From contig NZ_CP020612.1 in NCBI RefSeq assembly GCF_002105555.1, positions 372,001 through 436,000 on the forward strand: a stretch of DNA of 64,000 nucleotides, written 5' to 3'. Position 1 is the stretch's first letter. Each line of letters opens with the position of its first letter. Both the position numbers and the translations under genes were made by a program. The notes under the pieces are model-generated. The model saw only the letters and a program-made list of their open reading frames with translations, had not been told where the DNA came from and ran no database searches. This DNA comes from Paracoccus contaminans (GTDB lineage: Bacteria; Pseudomonadota; Alphaproteobacteria; Rhodobacterales; Rhodobacteraceae). Shown here piece by piece: positions 46,033-55,132 of the stretch.

Positions 46033-47150
46033 TCGCGCAGGTCTATGTGGCGCGCCGCTTCCTGCGCCAGTTCGCCCTGGTCGCCGGCGGCTTTGTCGCG
46101 GTGCTGTTCCTCATCGACCTGATCGAACAGATCCGCCGCCATGCGCGCGAGGGCGCGGGGCTGGCGCGCATGGCCGGCCTTGCCGCGCTGAACATCACCA
46201 GCAGCTTCTATGCCATCCTGCCGCTGATCACCCTGCTGGCGGCGATCGCGCTGTTCCTCAGTCTGTCGCGCAGCTCTGAACTGGTCGCGCTGCGCGCGGC
46301 GGGCCGGTCGGGGCTGCGCATCCTGGCCGCGCCGGCGGTGGCCGCGATGCTGGTCGGGGCGCTGATGGTGTGCGTCTTCAACCCCGTGGTTGCCGCCAGC
46401 GCCCGGCGTTACGACGAAGCGGCGGCGCGCCTTGCCAATACCGTGCCCCAGACCGTCTCGCTGGGCAAAGGGGCCGTGTGGCTGCGCCAGAGCGTTCCGC
46501 CCGGCGCTGCGGGAACCGGGTCCGAGGGCGGGCAGACGGTCCTCCGGGCAACGCGCGCCAGCCCGGACGGGGCGACGCTGCATGATGCGATGTTCCTGGT
46601 TCTGGACGCCTCGCAAGGGCCGGTGCGCCGGATCGCGGCGCAGACAGCCCGCCTTTCGCAGGGGACATGGCAGCTGAGCGGGGTCAAGGAATGGCCCCTG
46701 ACCGAGGCCAACCCCGAGGCCGCCGCGATGAGGCTGCCGGGCCTGACGCTGCCCACCGACCTGACGGCGGCACGCATCCGCGACGGCTTCGGCTCGCCCG
46801 AGGCGGTGCCGATCTGGCAGTTGCCGCGCTTCATCGCCGGGCTGGAACGGGCCGGTTTCTCGGCCCTGCGCCACCGGGTCTGGTTCGCGACCGAACTGGC
46901 GCGGCCGTTCCTGATGGCGGCGATGGTGATGGTCGCGGCGGTCTTTACCATGCGGCCCATGCGGGGCCGCCGGGTGGGGCTGCTGGTCCTGGCCGCCTTT
47001 GCCTCTGGCCTGGCCCTGTTCTTCCTGCGCAATCTGGCGCAGGTTCTGGGCGAGGCGGGCGAGGCGCCGGCATCCTTTGCCGCCTTTTCGCCGCCCCTGG
47101 TGGCGGCGCTGCTGGCGCTTGCCGCACTGCTCAGGCTGGAGGAAGGATGA
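46029..47150 (+). CDS. lptG: LPS export ABC transporter permease LptG
   Basis: Partner of LptF in the LptB2FG transporter. It starts at GTG 46029-46031, overlapping the lptF stop (GTGA), and gives 373 aa. Membrane helices lie at about 10-30, 58-80 and 95-120, then a periplasmic domain, then three helices near the C-terminus (LMAAMVMVAAVFTM, VGLLVLAAFASGLALFFL). The coupling-helix segment reads SSELVALRAAGRSGLRILA. The gene ends in an ATGA overlap with lptD, so inner- and outer-membrane parts of the pathway are made together. Confidence 0.95.
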   Translation: MIAQVYVARRFLRQFALVAGGFVAVLFLIDLIEQIRRHAREGAGLARMAGLAALNITSSFYAILPLITLLAAIALFLSLSRSSELVALRAAGRSGLRILAAPAVAAMLVGALMVCVFNPVVAASARRYDEAAARLANTVPQTVSLGKGAVWLRQSVPPGAAGTGSEGGQTVLRATRASPDGATLHDAMFLVLDASQGPVRRIAAQTARLSQGTWQLSGVKEWPLTEANPEAAAMRLPGLTLPTDLTAARIRDGFGSPEAVPIWQLPRFIAGLERAGFSALRHRVWFATELARPFLMAAMVMVAAVFTMRPMRGRRVGLLVLAAFASGLALFFLRNLAQVLGEAGEAPASFAAFSPPLVAALLALAALLRLEEG

Positions 47151-49594
47151 GCCGGACCCCCTGCCCCGACCGCACCCCCGCAAGGATGCGCCGGCCCGTA
47201 AACGGGTCTGCGCACCAGCCTGCGCCCCGGTCCGCGCCCCGCCTGCCCGGCCAGGCCTGGGGGGCCGCGGCGGCGCTGGCCGCCGCCGCGCTGCTGGCCG
47301 GGGCGGCGCCTGCCGCCGCGCAGCAGGGCTGGCTCAGCTGGCTGGGCGCGGGCATCCGGGCCGTGCGCCCGGCGCTGGCGCCGGCGACGGGCACGGACAG
47401 CCCCGATACCCGCGCGGACGGCACCGCGGCCGCGGCTGTGCCGCGGATCGTCATCACTCCGGCCCGGCCCCCCGGCCCCCGTTCCAGCGCCACGGCAGAG
47501 CCGGACGGGGCGGCAACGCTGCTGGCCGACCGGGTGGATTTGGGTCAGGGCCGGGTGCTGACCGCATCGGGCGGGGTCGTGATCTGGTTCGAGGGCGCGC
47601 GCCTGATCGCCGAGCGCGTCGTCTATGATGGCGATGCCGGCACCATGGCAATCGACGGCCCGATCCACCTGACCGAACCGGCCAAGGCGGGCAGCAGGGC
47701 CGAGACGGTGCTGATCGCCGACAGCGCCCAGCTGGACGAAGGGCTGCGCGACGGGTTGCTGCGGGGCGCGCGGCTGGTGCTGGCGCGCGAATTGCAGCTG
47801 GCTGCGGCCGAGGTGCGCCGGACCGGGGCCGGACGGATGACCACGCTGACCCATGTGGTCGCCTCGTCCTGCCAGGTCTGCGCCAGCGACCCCACCCCCT
47901 TGTGGGAAATCCGCGCCCGGTCCGTGACCCATGATGCCAAGACGCACCGCATCCACTTCGACCGGCCGCAGTTCCGCGCCTTCGGCCTGCCCCTTGCCGT
48001 GCTGCCCGCGCTCAGCGCGCCCGATCCGGGGGTCGACCGCATGAGCGGTTTTCTGGCGCCGCGGTTCCGCACCACCTCGGGCCTCGGATTCGGGGTCATG
48101 CTGCCCTATTTCGTCACGCTGGGCGACAGCGCGGATGTGACGCTCACCCCCTATGTCTCGTCCAGCCGGACGGCGACGCTGGGCTTGCGCTATCGGCAGG
48201 CCTTTGCGAACGGCGCGACCGAATGGAACGGCGCGATCAGCCGCGACGACATCCAGACAGGCACCCGCGGCTATCTGTTCGGGGCGGCCGCCTTCCGGCT
48301 GCCGCGCGACTATCGGCTGGGCTTGCAGGTGCAGACCGCCTCGGACCGCGCCTATCTGCTGGACTATGACATCACCGATGCCGACCGGCTGTGGAGCGGC
48401 GTGACGCTGGAGCGGATCAAGCGTGACCGGCTGCTGACGGCCCGGATCGGGCGCTATGAAACCCTGCGCGAGGACGAGGACGCGGCCACGTCGCCCGGCC
48501 TTGTCGGGGATGCGCTGTGGGAACGGCGGTTTTCCCCCGCCGGCCTGGGGGGCGAGGCGGGCCTGCAGTTTTCCGCCCATGCCCACCGCCGCAGCTCGGC
48601 CCGCGACATCGAGGGGCGCGACATGGCCCGCGCCTCGGCGCGGGCGGACTGGAACCGCAGCTGGATCATGCCGGGCGGGGTGGTGGCGGCCGCCAAGGCA
48701 CAGCTGGACGCCGATCTTTACCGCATCCGCGGCGACAGCCGCTTCGACGCGTCCCGCGCGCGGGCCTATCCGACGGCCGGGGTCGAGCTGCGCTGGCCGC
48801 TGATCGCGCATGCCGGCGCGGCGACAAGCCTGCTGGAGCCGGTCGCCCAGATCGTCTGGTCCCCTACCCTCGATGAGGGCGACGCGGTGCCGAACGAGGA
48901 TTCGCGCCTGGTGGAATTCGACGAAGGCAATCTTTTCGCGCTGGACCGCATGCCCGGCCACGACGCGGTCGAAGGGGGGCTGCGCGCCAATCTGGGCCTG
49001 ACCTGGACGCGCATCGACCCCGCCGGCGCGTCGCTGGGCCTGACGGCGGGGCGCGTGCTGCGCGAGCATCCGGCCCAGATCCGCTCCGCCTCGGGCGAGA
49101 TCCTGTGGGGCAAGCGTTCGGACTGGCTGCTCGCCGCGACCTATGGCGGCAATCAGGGCCTTGCCTTCGCCAGCCGGGCGCTGTTCGACGACGATCTCGA
49201 CATCCACCGCAGCGAGACGCGGCTGGGCTGGCTCGCCCCCGGCTTTCAGCTTTCGGCAGGCTATCTGTGGATCGACGCCGAAACCGAGCAAGGCCGCCCC
49301 AGCGACGTGTCCGAACTGACCGCCACGACCGGCTGGCAGCTGGCGCAGGGCTGGTGGGCTGACGCCGAGACGCGCTATGATTTCATCGCAGACCGCGCGC
49401 AGAAGGCGGAACTGGGCGTGACCTATCGCAACGAATGCGTGAGCGTCGATCTTTCCGTCTCGCGCCGCTTCACCGCATCGGACAACCTGCGGCCCGATAC
49501 CGACGTGGGCCTGTCGGTGCGGCTGGGGGGCTTTGGCCGGCGCAGTGGCGAGGCCGCGCCGGGAACGGTGGCGCGGCGCAGCTGTCTGCGCTAG
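47147..49594 (+). CDS. lptD: LPS-assembly protein LptD
   Basis: Outer-membrane barrel that inserts LPS into the outer leaflet with LptE. The 815 aa product starts at the ATG overlapping lptG (GGAGGAAGG upstream). It has a long N-region, a hydrophobic signal segment (about 37-60, ending AAPAAAQQ), an OstA/jellyroll domain (about 120-235: ASGGVVIWFEGARLIAERVVYDGDAG) and a C-terminal barrel. Cysteines are at 242 and 245 (SSCQVC), 764 and 813; the last is three residues from the end. E. coli LptD needs disulfides between N- and C-terminal parts, and this layout would allow the same. SurA follows. Confidence 0.94.
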   Translation: MSRTPCPDRTPARMRRPVNGSAHQPAPRSAPRLPGQAWGAAAALAAAALLAGAAPAAAQQGWLSWLGAGIRAVRPALAPATGTDSPDTRADGTAAAAVPRIVITPARPPGPRSSATAEPDGAATLLADRVDLGQGRVLTASGGVVIWFEGARLIAERVVYDGDAGTMAIDGPIHLTEPAKAGSRAETVLIADSAQLDEGLRDGLLRGARLVLARELQLAAAEVRRTGAGRMTTLTHVVASSCQVCASDPTPLWEIRARSVTHDAKTHRIHFDRPQFRAFGLPLAVLPALSAPDPGVDRMSGFLAPRFRTTSGLGFGVMLPYFVTLGDSADVTLTPYVSSSRTATLGLRYRQAFANGATEWNGAISRDDIQTGTRGYLFGAAAFRLPRDYRLGLQVQTASDRAYLLDYDITDADRLWSGVTLERIKRDRLLTARIGRYETLREDEDAATSPGLVGDALWERRFSPAGLGGEAGLQFSAHAHRRSSARDIEGRDMARASARADWNRSWIMPGGVVAAAKAQLDADLYRIRGDSRFDASRARAYPTAGVELRWPLIAHAGAATSLLEPVAQIVWSPTLDEGDAVPNEDSRLVEFDEGNLFALDRMPGHDAVEGGLRANLGLTWTRIDPAGASLGLTAGRVLREHPAQIRSASGEILWGKRSDWLLAATYGGNQGLAFASRALFDDDLDIHRSETRLGWLAPGFQLSAGYLWIDAETEQGRPSDVSELTATTGWQLAQGWWADAETRYDFIADRAQKAELGVTYRNECVSVDLSVSRRFTASDNLRPDTDVGLSVRLGGFGRRSGEAAPGTVARRSCLR

Positions 49595-49618
49595 CCTCGC
49601 GCCCGGATCAGAACGAGG

Positions 49619-51001
49619 ATGACGATGCGCCGGATCATTCATGCGACCCTCACAGCGGCCCTGCTGGCCGCGGCGGCCGCGCCCATGCCGGTGGCGGCGG
49701 GGCCGTTTGCGCCGGTGATCTACATCAACAACAACGCGGTGACCCAGTACGAACTGGACCAGCGCGTGCGCTTCATGCAGCTTCTGCACGCGCCCGACGC
49801 GAACCCGCAGGCGGCGCTGAAGGCGCTGGTCGAGGATCGTCTGAAACTGCAGGCGGCGCGCCAGATGGGGATCGCGGTCAGCGACAAGGGACTTGAGGCG
49901 GGGCTCAGCGAATTCGCGGGCCGCGCCAACATGAACGTGGAACAGTTCACCGCAGCGCTGGCGCGCGAGGGGGTCGAACGGCAGGCTTACCGCGATTTCG
50001 TCAAGGCGGGCGTGGCCTGGCGCGAGGTGGTTCGCCAGCGGATCGTGCCCACCGTTACGGTCAGCGACCGCGAGATCGAGCAGGCCCTGAAACGCGACAT
50101 CGCCCAGCCGATCACGACCGCGGTCCTGCTGTCGGAACTGGTGATCCCGGCCCCGCCGGGACAGGAACAGGCCGCGCTGGCCCGCGGCCGGCAGATCGCC
50201 GAAAGCGCCACGTCCGAGGCAGCCTTTGCCGCGGCGGCGCGGCGCTGGTCGGCGGTGCCTACGGCGCCGCGCGGCGGGCGGCTGGACTGGACGCCGCTGG
50301 CCAATCTGGCGCCCGGCCTGCGCTCGATCGTGCTGCAGCTGCAGCCGAACTCGGTCAGCCAGCCGCTGAGCGTGCCGGGCGCGGTGGTGCTGTTCTATCT
50401 GCGCGACATCCGCGGCAAGCTGCGCGCGGGCGCGCAGGATCAGACGGTCGAATATGTGACCCTTTCAGTGCCCTCGGCGGCGGACGGCGCGCGGGCACTG
50501 GCACGGGCGGACAGTTGCGACCAGCTTTATGTCGAGGCGAACCGCTATGGCGGCAACCCGATCCAGCGGCAGACCTCGCCCCTGTCGGCCGTGCCGCTGG
50601 ACGTGGCGCAGCGCCTTGCCCCCCTGGACGAGAACGAGGGCGCGGTGCTGGATTACGGCAACGGCGCGCGGGTGCTGATGCTGTGCCGCCGCACCCCGGC
50701 CCTGATCGACCAGCCGGCGCCGCCCTACGCCACCCTGCCCGGCCTGCCGCAGCCCGCGCGCCGCGCCGCCCCCGGCGCCCCCGCGGGCGAGGGGGGGACG
50801 ACGCCCAAGGCGGCCGAGGCCCCGAGCGCGGCGAACGCCGCCTCGGACGCCGCCGCGGCCGCAGGCATCGCCTCGCCGGACGAGCCGCCGCTGCGGGGCC
50901 GCGATCAGGTCCGCTCGGCCATCTTCAACCGCAAGATCAGCGCCGCCGCCGATGCCTATCTGGCCGAACTGCGCGCCGACGCCGTGATCCGCAAGCCATG
51001 A
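49619..51001 (+). CDS. surA: Periplasmic chaperone/peptidyl-prolyl isomerase SurA
   Basis: Periplasmic chaperone that escorts outer-membrane proteins, including LptD, to the BAM complex. In the 460 aa product, a signal peptide ends near residue 27. The SurA N-terminal chaperone domain (about 30-150: VIYINNNAVTQYELDQRV) and one parvulin-like domain (about 160-270: LLSELVIPAPPGQE) follow. A second, degenerate region is interrupted by an Ala/Pro-rich insert (about 378-427), and a short C-terminal helix resembles the end of the chaperone fold. The ATG at 49625 is better spaced from GAGG than the one at 49619. It overlaps pdxA by 4 bp. Confidence 0.88.
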   Translation: MTMRRIIHATLTAALLAAAAAPMPVAAGPFAPVIYINNNAVTQYELDQRVRFMQLLHAPDANPQAALKALVEDRLKLQAARQMGIAVSDKGLEAGLSEFAGRANMNVEQFTAALAREGVERQAYRDFVKAGVAWREVVRQRIVPTVTVSDREIEQALKRDIAQPITTAVLLSELVIPAPPGQEQAALARGRQIAESATSEAAFAAAARRWSAVPTAPRGGRLDWTPLANLAPGLRSIVLQLQPNSVSQPLSVPGAVVLFYLRDIRGKLRAGAQDQTVEYVTLSVPSAADGARALARADSCDQLYVEANRYGGNPIQRQTSPLSAVPLDVAQRLAPLDENEGAVLDYGNGARVLMLCRRTPALIDQPAPPYATLPGLPQPARRAAPGAPAGEGGTTPKAAEAPSAANAASDAAAAAGIASPDEPPLRGRDQVRSAIFNRKISAAADAYLAELRADAVIRKP

Positions 51002-51999
51002 GCGGGCACGCCACGCTGCCGCTGATCCTGACTTGCGGCGAGCCGGCCGGCATCGGGCCGGAGCTGGCCCCCAGGGCGCTGGCGGCGGGGGTGCCGATGG
51101 TCTGGATGGGCGATCCGCGCCACCTGCCCGCCGGCACCGACTGGGCAGAGATCGCCGCACCGGGCGATCCGGTCGCGCCGGGCCGGCTGGCGGTGCTGCG
51201 CCATGATTTTCCCGCACCCGTCACCCCCGGCCGGCCCGACCCGGCGAATGCGCAGGCCGTCATCGACGTGATCGCCCGCGCCGCGGGACTTGCCATGCAG
51301 GGCGCTGCCGCCGGGGTCGTCACCCTACCGATCAACAAGCAGGCGCTGAAGGAAGGCGCGGGCTTTGCCTTTCCGGGCCACACCGAATATCTGGCCCATC
51401 TCGCCGGCGGGGCGGATGTGGTGATGATGCTGGCCTCGACCTCGGTCCGCCCGCCCTGCCGCGTGGTGCCCGCAACGATCCATATCGCGATCGAGGATGT
51501 GCCGCGGGCGCTGACCCCGGCGCTGCTGGAACGGACCATCCGCATCACCCATGCCGGACTGATCCGCGATTTCGCCATCCCCGCCCCGCGCATCGCCGTG
51601 GCCGGGCTGAACCCCCATGCCGGCGAGGGCGGCGCGATGGGCGGGCAGGAACGGGCATGGATGATCCCCCTGTGCGACAGGCTGCGCGCCGAAGGGCTGG
51701 CGGTCAGCGGCCCCCACCCCGCCGACACGATGTTCCACGCCGCCGCCCGCGCCCGCCATGACGCGGCAGTGATGGCCTATCACGATCAGGGGCTGATCCC
51801 CATCAAGACGCTGGATTTTGCCGGGGGCGTGAATGTGACGCTGGGCCTGCCCTTCATCCGCACCTCGCCCGACCACGGCACCGCCTTCGACATCGCGGGC
51901 CGCGGCGTCGCGGACCCGGGCAGCACCATCGCGGCGCTGCGGATGGCATGGGACATGGCGCAGGCGCGTGCGGAAACGCGGCCCAGGGGGGCGCGGTGA
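50998..51999 (+). CDS. pdxA: 4-hydroxythreonine-4-phosphate dehydrogenase
   Basis: NAD- and metal-dependent enzyme of pyridoxal 5'-phosphate biosynthesis; it oxidises 4-phosphohydroxy-threonine to the precursor that PdxJ uses. The 333 aa product shows [13 protein letters not shown] at the N-terminus, the metal-binding [13 protein letters not shown] histidine, [13 protein letters not shown], and [15 protein letters not shown] with a further metal histidine. The ATG lies in an ATGA overlap with surA. The surA-pdxA-rsmA order is the same as in E. coli. Confidence 0.96.
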   Translation: MSGHATLPLILTCGEPAGIGPELAPRALAAGVPMVWMGDPRHLPAGTDWAEIAAPGDPVAPGRLAVLRHDFPAPVTPGRPDPANAQAVIDVIARAAGLAMQGAAAGVVTLPINKQALKEGAGFAFPGHTEYLAHLAGGADVVMMLASTSVRPPCRVVPATIHIAIEDVPRALTPALLERTIRITHAGLIRDFAIPAPRIAVAGLNPHAGEGGAMGGQERAWMIPLCDRLRAEGLAVSGPHPADTMFHAAARARHDAAVMAYHDQGLIPIKTLDFAGGVNVTLGLPFIRTSPDHGTAFDIAGRGVADPGSTIAALRMAWDMAQARAETRPRGAR

Positions 52000-52008
52000 A
52001 TCTCTGGT

Positions 52009-52036
52009 CCGCAAATATCCTCAGGGGGTCCGGGGG
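52009..52036 (-). repeat. Intergenic ATATTT repeat, copy 3
   Basis: Minus-strand copy of the 28 bp element at 7066-7093 (24 of 28 identical), between pdxA and rsmA. It is followed by a perfect CGGGGGCA/TGCCCCCG hairpin at 52031-52049. Confidence 0.55.
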
Positions 52037-52049
52037 CAGAATGCCCCCG
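52031..52049 (+). terminator. Hairpin between pdxA and rsmA
   Basis: CGGGGGCA (52031-52038) and TGCCCCCG (52042-52049), perfect 8 bp stem with a 3-base loop, only 12 bp before the rsmA ATG. With no T run it may weaken rsmA translation or stabilise mRNA rather than terminate. Confidence 0.4.
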
Positions 52050-52060
52050 CCTGCGGCGCG

Positions 52061-52912
52061 ATGAGCGCGATCGACGGGCTGCCCCCGCTACGCGAGGTGA
52101 TCGCGGCCCATGACCTGCGCGCGAAAAAGCAGCTGGGCCAGAACTTCCTGCTCGATCTGAACCTGACCGCGCGGATCGCGCGGGCGGCGGGCGATCTGAC
52201 AGCCTGCGACGTGCTGGAAATCGGGCCCGGTCCGGGCGGTCTGACACGGGGGCTGCTGGCCGAGGGCGCGCGCCATGTGCTGGCCATCGAAAAGGATGCC
52301 CGCGCCATCCCGGCGCTGAACGAGATCGCGGCCCATTATCCCGGCCGGCTGACGGTGATCCATGGTGATGCGCTGATGGTCGATCCGCTGGCGCATCTGA
52401 CCCCGCCGATCCGGGTTGCGGCGAACCTGCCCTATAATATCGGGACAGAGCTGGTGGTCGGCTGGCTCACGCCGCCGCAATGGCCGCCGTTCTGGCAGTC
52501 GCTGACGCTGATGTTCCAGCGCGAGGTCGCCCAGCGCATCGTCGCGCGGCCGGGCAGCAAGGATTACGGGCGCCTTGCCCTGCTGGCGCAATGGCGATGC
52601 GAGGCGCGGATTGTCCTGACCCTGCCCCCGCAGGCCTTCGTGCCCGCGCCCAAGGTCGAATCGGCGGTGGTCCAGCTGACCGCCCTGCCGGCGCCGCGCT
52701 ATCCGGCCGATGCGCAGGTGCTGTCACGCATCACCTTCGCCGCCTTCAACCAGCGGCGAAAGATGCTGCGCGCCTCGCTGCGCGGCCTGCATCCGCAGAT
52801 CGAGACCCTGCTGGCCGAGGCGGGCATCCTGCCCACCGCGCGGGCCGAGGAAATCGGCCTCGACCGCTTCTGCGCCCTGGCGCGCGCGCTCAAGAGCCAA
52901 CCGGCGGGCTGA
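52061..52912 (+). CDS. rsmA: 16S rRNA adenine dimethyltransferase RsmA (KsgA)
   Basis: Dimethylates two adjacent adenosines in the 3' terminal helix of 16S rRNA during 30S maturation; its loss gives kasugamycin resistance. I chose the ATG at 52061 (283 aa, [14 protein letters not shown]); upstream codons in frame lie in the repeat element. Visible motifs are [11 protein letters not shown], the SAM-binding [26 protein letters not shown] and the catalytic NLPYN (motif IV). The ribosome-binding site is poor, so it may be expressed at a low level. Confidence 0.96.
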   Translation: MSAIDGLPPLREVIAAHDLRAKKQLGQNFLLDLNLTARIARAAGDLTACDVLEIGPGPGGLTRGLLAEGARHVLAIEKDARAIPALNEIAAHYPGRLTVIHGDALMVDPLAHLTPPIRVAANLPYNIGTELVVGWLTPPQWPPFWQSLTLMFQREVAQRIVARPGSKDYGRLALLAQWRCEARIVLTLPPQAFVPAPKVESAVVQLTALPAPRYPADAQVLSRITFAAFNQRRKMLRASLRGLHPQIETLLAEAGILPTARAEEIGLDRFCALARALKSQPAG

Positions 52913-52925
52913 GCGGCGCAAATGA

Positions 52926-52955
52926 AGGGCGGCTCTGAAGATCCGGGGCCGCCCT
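52926..52955 (+). terminator. Hairpin between rsmA and the DUF4167 gene
   Basis: AGGGCGGC (52926-52933) and GCCGCCCT (52948-52955) pair perfectly around a 14-base loop in the gap between convergent genes. It could serve either direction; no clear T run. Confidence 0.4.
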
Positions 52956-53056
52956 GAAAGGCCGTCATATCCGGCCGGGCTTGTGACAACAGGCGCCTTG
53001 AGCCAAGGCGCCAGGCGATCGGAAAGCCGGCCAAGGCACGGCCCCGATCCCTTCCG

Positions 53057-54082
53057 TCAGTCGTCCGACGCGGTGGGGTGTTCTTCCGCAGGGGCATCGC
53101 TGCGCTTGCGCGGCACGCGGCGCGGCGCGGCCGTGGCGGCACGGCGGCGGGGGCGGCGCGCCTCGGGCTCTGCCTCGGCAGCGGGGGCGCCGGGAAGCGG
53201 GGGGTGCTCGCCTTCCGGGCCGTCAGCGGCCCGGGCGTCATCGCTGCCGGCGGGCAGGCCATCCTCGGCCACAGCCCTGCCGGCCGGGGCATCCTCGCCA
53301 GGCGCGGCAGGCGCGGGGGTGGCGCGGGGCGCCTCCTCTGCCACATCGCGCAGGGGCAAAGGCTCGGCATCGGCGACGGTCCGGCGTTCAGGCATATCCA
53401 CCGGACCGGCCTCGGGCTCGGTTGCCAGCGCCTCGGGGATGCCCTGCGGGACAGGGATGCCCTGTGCGGGCGGGCGCAGGAAATCGGGCAGCGCATCATG
53501 CCCCCCGACATCCCGTGCCGCTTCGACCGAGGGATTGCGCGGGGAAGGCGCGCGCCGATCCTCGCGCCGCTCGCCGTCGCGCCGCTCGTTCTCTCGCCGA
53601 TCCCAGCGCTGGCCACCCTCGCGCTGGCTGTCGTCGCGGCGCTGGCGTTCGCGGCTGTCGTCCTGCCGGTCGTCACGGCGATCGTCCCGCCGATCATCAC
53701 GGCGCGGAACTTCACTGTCCGCATCGCGGCGCTGATCGGCGCGGCCGTCGTCGCGGCGGTCCTGGCCATTGGACCGCTCGTCCCGATCCTCGCCGTTCTG
53801 CTGCGGGCCGCCGAACTGCGCCTGCCGTTCGGCCTGCTCGCGCATCGCCTCGCCCAGCATCCGTGTGTAATGCTCGGCATGCTGAAGAAAGCTCTGCTCG
53901 GCCACCCGGTCGCCGGACAGCTGCGCGTCGCGGGCAAGGGCAAGATATTTCTCGATGATCTGCTGAGGCGTGCCGCGGACCTTGCCCTCGGGGCCGGAGC
54001 TGTCAAAGACCCGGTTGACGACATTGCCCAGCGAGCGCTGGTTGCGGGACTTGTTGCGCGATCGGGATTTGGAAGATCTCAT
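53057..54082 (-). CDS. DUF4167 domain protein with charged repeat tail
   Basis: A 341 aa protein of unknown function from a family confined to alphaproteobacteria. The conserved DUF4167 domain is N-terminal (about 1-80: basic RSSKSRSRNKSRNQRS, then FDSSGPEGKVRGTPQQI and a helical SFLQHAEHYTRML). The first residues suggest RNA binding. Residues 98-177 are a low-complexity Arg/Asp repeat (RRDD, DDRR units), and the rest is an acidic Ala/Pro/Glu-rich stretch ending in a basic RRPRRRAATAAPRR motif. I chose the ATG at 54080-54082, the family's usual start. Its own promoter is predicted at 54244-54272. Confidence 0.88.
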   Translation of the reverse strand: MRSSKSRSRNKSRNQRSLGNVVNRVFDSSGPEGKVRGTPQQIIEKYLALARDAQLSGDRVAEQSFLQHAEHYTRMLGEAMREQAERQAQFGGPQQNGEDRDERSNGQDRRDDGRADQRRDADSEVPRRDDRRDDRRDDRQDDSRERQRRDDSQREGGQRWDRRENERRDGERREDRRAPSPRNPSVEAARDVGGHDALPDFLRPPAQGIPVPQGIPEALATEPEAGPVDMPERRTVADAEPLPLRDVAEEAPRATPAPAAPGEDAPAGRAVAEDGLPAGSDDARAADGPEGEHPPLPGAPAAEAEPEARRPRRRAATAAPRRVPRKRSDAPAEEHPTASDD

Positions 54083-54243
54083 CTTGCCGATACGATTGTC
54101 CGGCGCATGGCGCCTGGATGCGGTTGGGGTCACGATCCTGCCGGCCGGGCCGCATGAAGGGGCGCAGCACCTGGCGGCAATCTCCGGCAACGGAACGCAT
54201 GCAGGATGACCCGTGCGGGGCATCATGCCCGCGTCACACAGGT

Positions 54244-54272
54244 GCTAAACCACGAACCCGCCCCGGTTTCAA
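54244..54272 (-). promoter_or_regulatory. Predicted promoter of the DUF4167 gene
   Basis: On the minus strand TTGAAA (54267-54272), 17 bp, TTTAGC (54244-54249), in an A/T-rich patch just after prmC. It implies a leader of about 155 bases. The CTTGAAA -35 also resembles heat-shock sigma-32 sites, but the -10 does not. Confidence 0.4.
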
Positions 54273-54295
54273 GCACCAAAGCACGCCCTTTACCC

Positions 54296-55132
54296 TTAAG
54301 CTGCACCGATTTCGGGCAAAGCGCGTGCGACCACCACCCGGTCGCGCCCGTCAAGGTCGGGCAGGACGCGGGGCTCGGCCAGGCCCGCCCCCGCCAGCAG
54401 CGCCGTCACCGCCCCTGCCTGCGTCGGCCCGATCTCGACGGCCAGCCAGCCGCCGGGCGCAAGATGGGCGCAGGCCCCGGCGGCGATGGCACGATAGGCG
54501 CCCAGGCCGTCGCCCTGGTCGGTCAGGGCCTGCTGCGGCTCCCACAGGCGGACCTCGGGAGAAAGATCGGCCATCTCGGCCGCGGCGATATAGGGCGGGT
54601 TGGAAACGATCAGGTCGAACCGCCCCTCGACGGCCGAAAACCAGTCCGAGACGGCAAGCCCGGCCGTGATCCCCAGCGCCTCGGCATTGCGGCGCGCAAC
54701 CGCCAGCGCGGCGGGCGAGACATCGACGCCCAGCCCGCGCGTTCCCGGCCGTTCCGCCAGTAGCGACAGCAGGATCGCGCCGCTGCCTGTCCCCAGATCG
54801 AGCACCGAGGCCCAGGGCAGGCGCAGCGCCTCGGCGACCAGGGTTTCGGTTTCGGGGCGGGGGTCCAGCGTGTCGCGCGTGACGATGAACCGATGCTTCC
54901 AGAAATCACGATGGCCGATGATCTGGCTGACCGGCTGCCGCTTGGCGCGGGCGGCGATGGCCGCGTCAAAACGGGCGGCCGCGTCCGCGGGCAGGGGCGC
55001 GGCCAGCGCATCACGCAAGCGGTGGCGCGGGATATCCAGCGCATGAGCCATCAGCGCCAGGGCATCCCCTTCGGCCCCTTCGACACCGGCCGCGGCGAGC
55101 CGCCGGGCCGCGTCCGACAGCACCTCGCTCAC
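54296..55132 (-). CDS. prmC: Release factor glutamine methyltransferase
   Basis: Methylates the glutamine of the GGQ motif in RF1 and RF2, raising termination efficiency. The 278 aa product has a helical N-terminal substrate-binding domain (1-85) and a SAM domain with [10 protein letters not shown] (111-120) and the catalytic NPPY (178-181). It starts at a GTG (55130-55132) that overlaps the prfA stop codon (GTGA), so the enzyme is translationally coupled to one of its substrates. Both targets, prfA and prfB, are in this window. Confidence 0.96.
   Translation of the reverse strand: MSEVLSDAARRLAAAGVEGAEGDALALMAHALDIPRHRLRDALAAPLPADAAARFDAAIAARAKRQPVSQIIGHRDFWKHRFIVTRDTLDPRPETETLVAEALRLPWASVLDLGTGSGAILLSLLAERPGTRGLGVDVSPAALAVARRNAEALGITAGLAVSDWFSAVEGRFDLIVSNPPYIAAAEMADLSPEVRLWEPQQALTDQGDGLGAYRAIAAGACAHLAPGGWLAVEIGPTQAGAVTALLAGAGLAEPRVLPDLDGRDRVVVARALPEIGAA

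Noticed and set aside
46409..49789. A 1126-codon minus-strand frame opposite lptG and lptD
   Set aside because: Antisense shadow in high-GC DNA; lptG and lptD on the plus strand have clear domains and overlapping starts.
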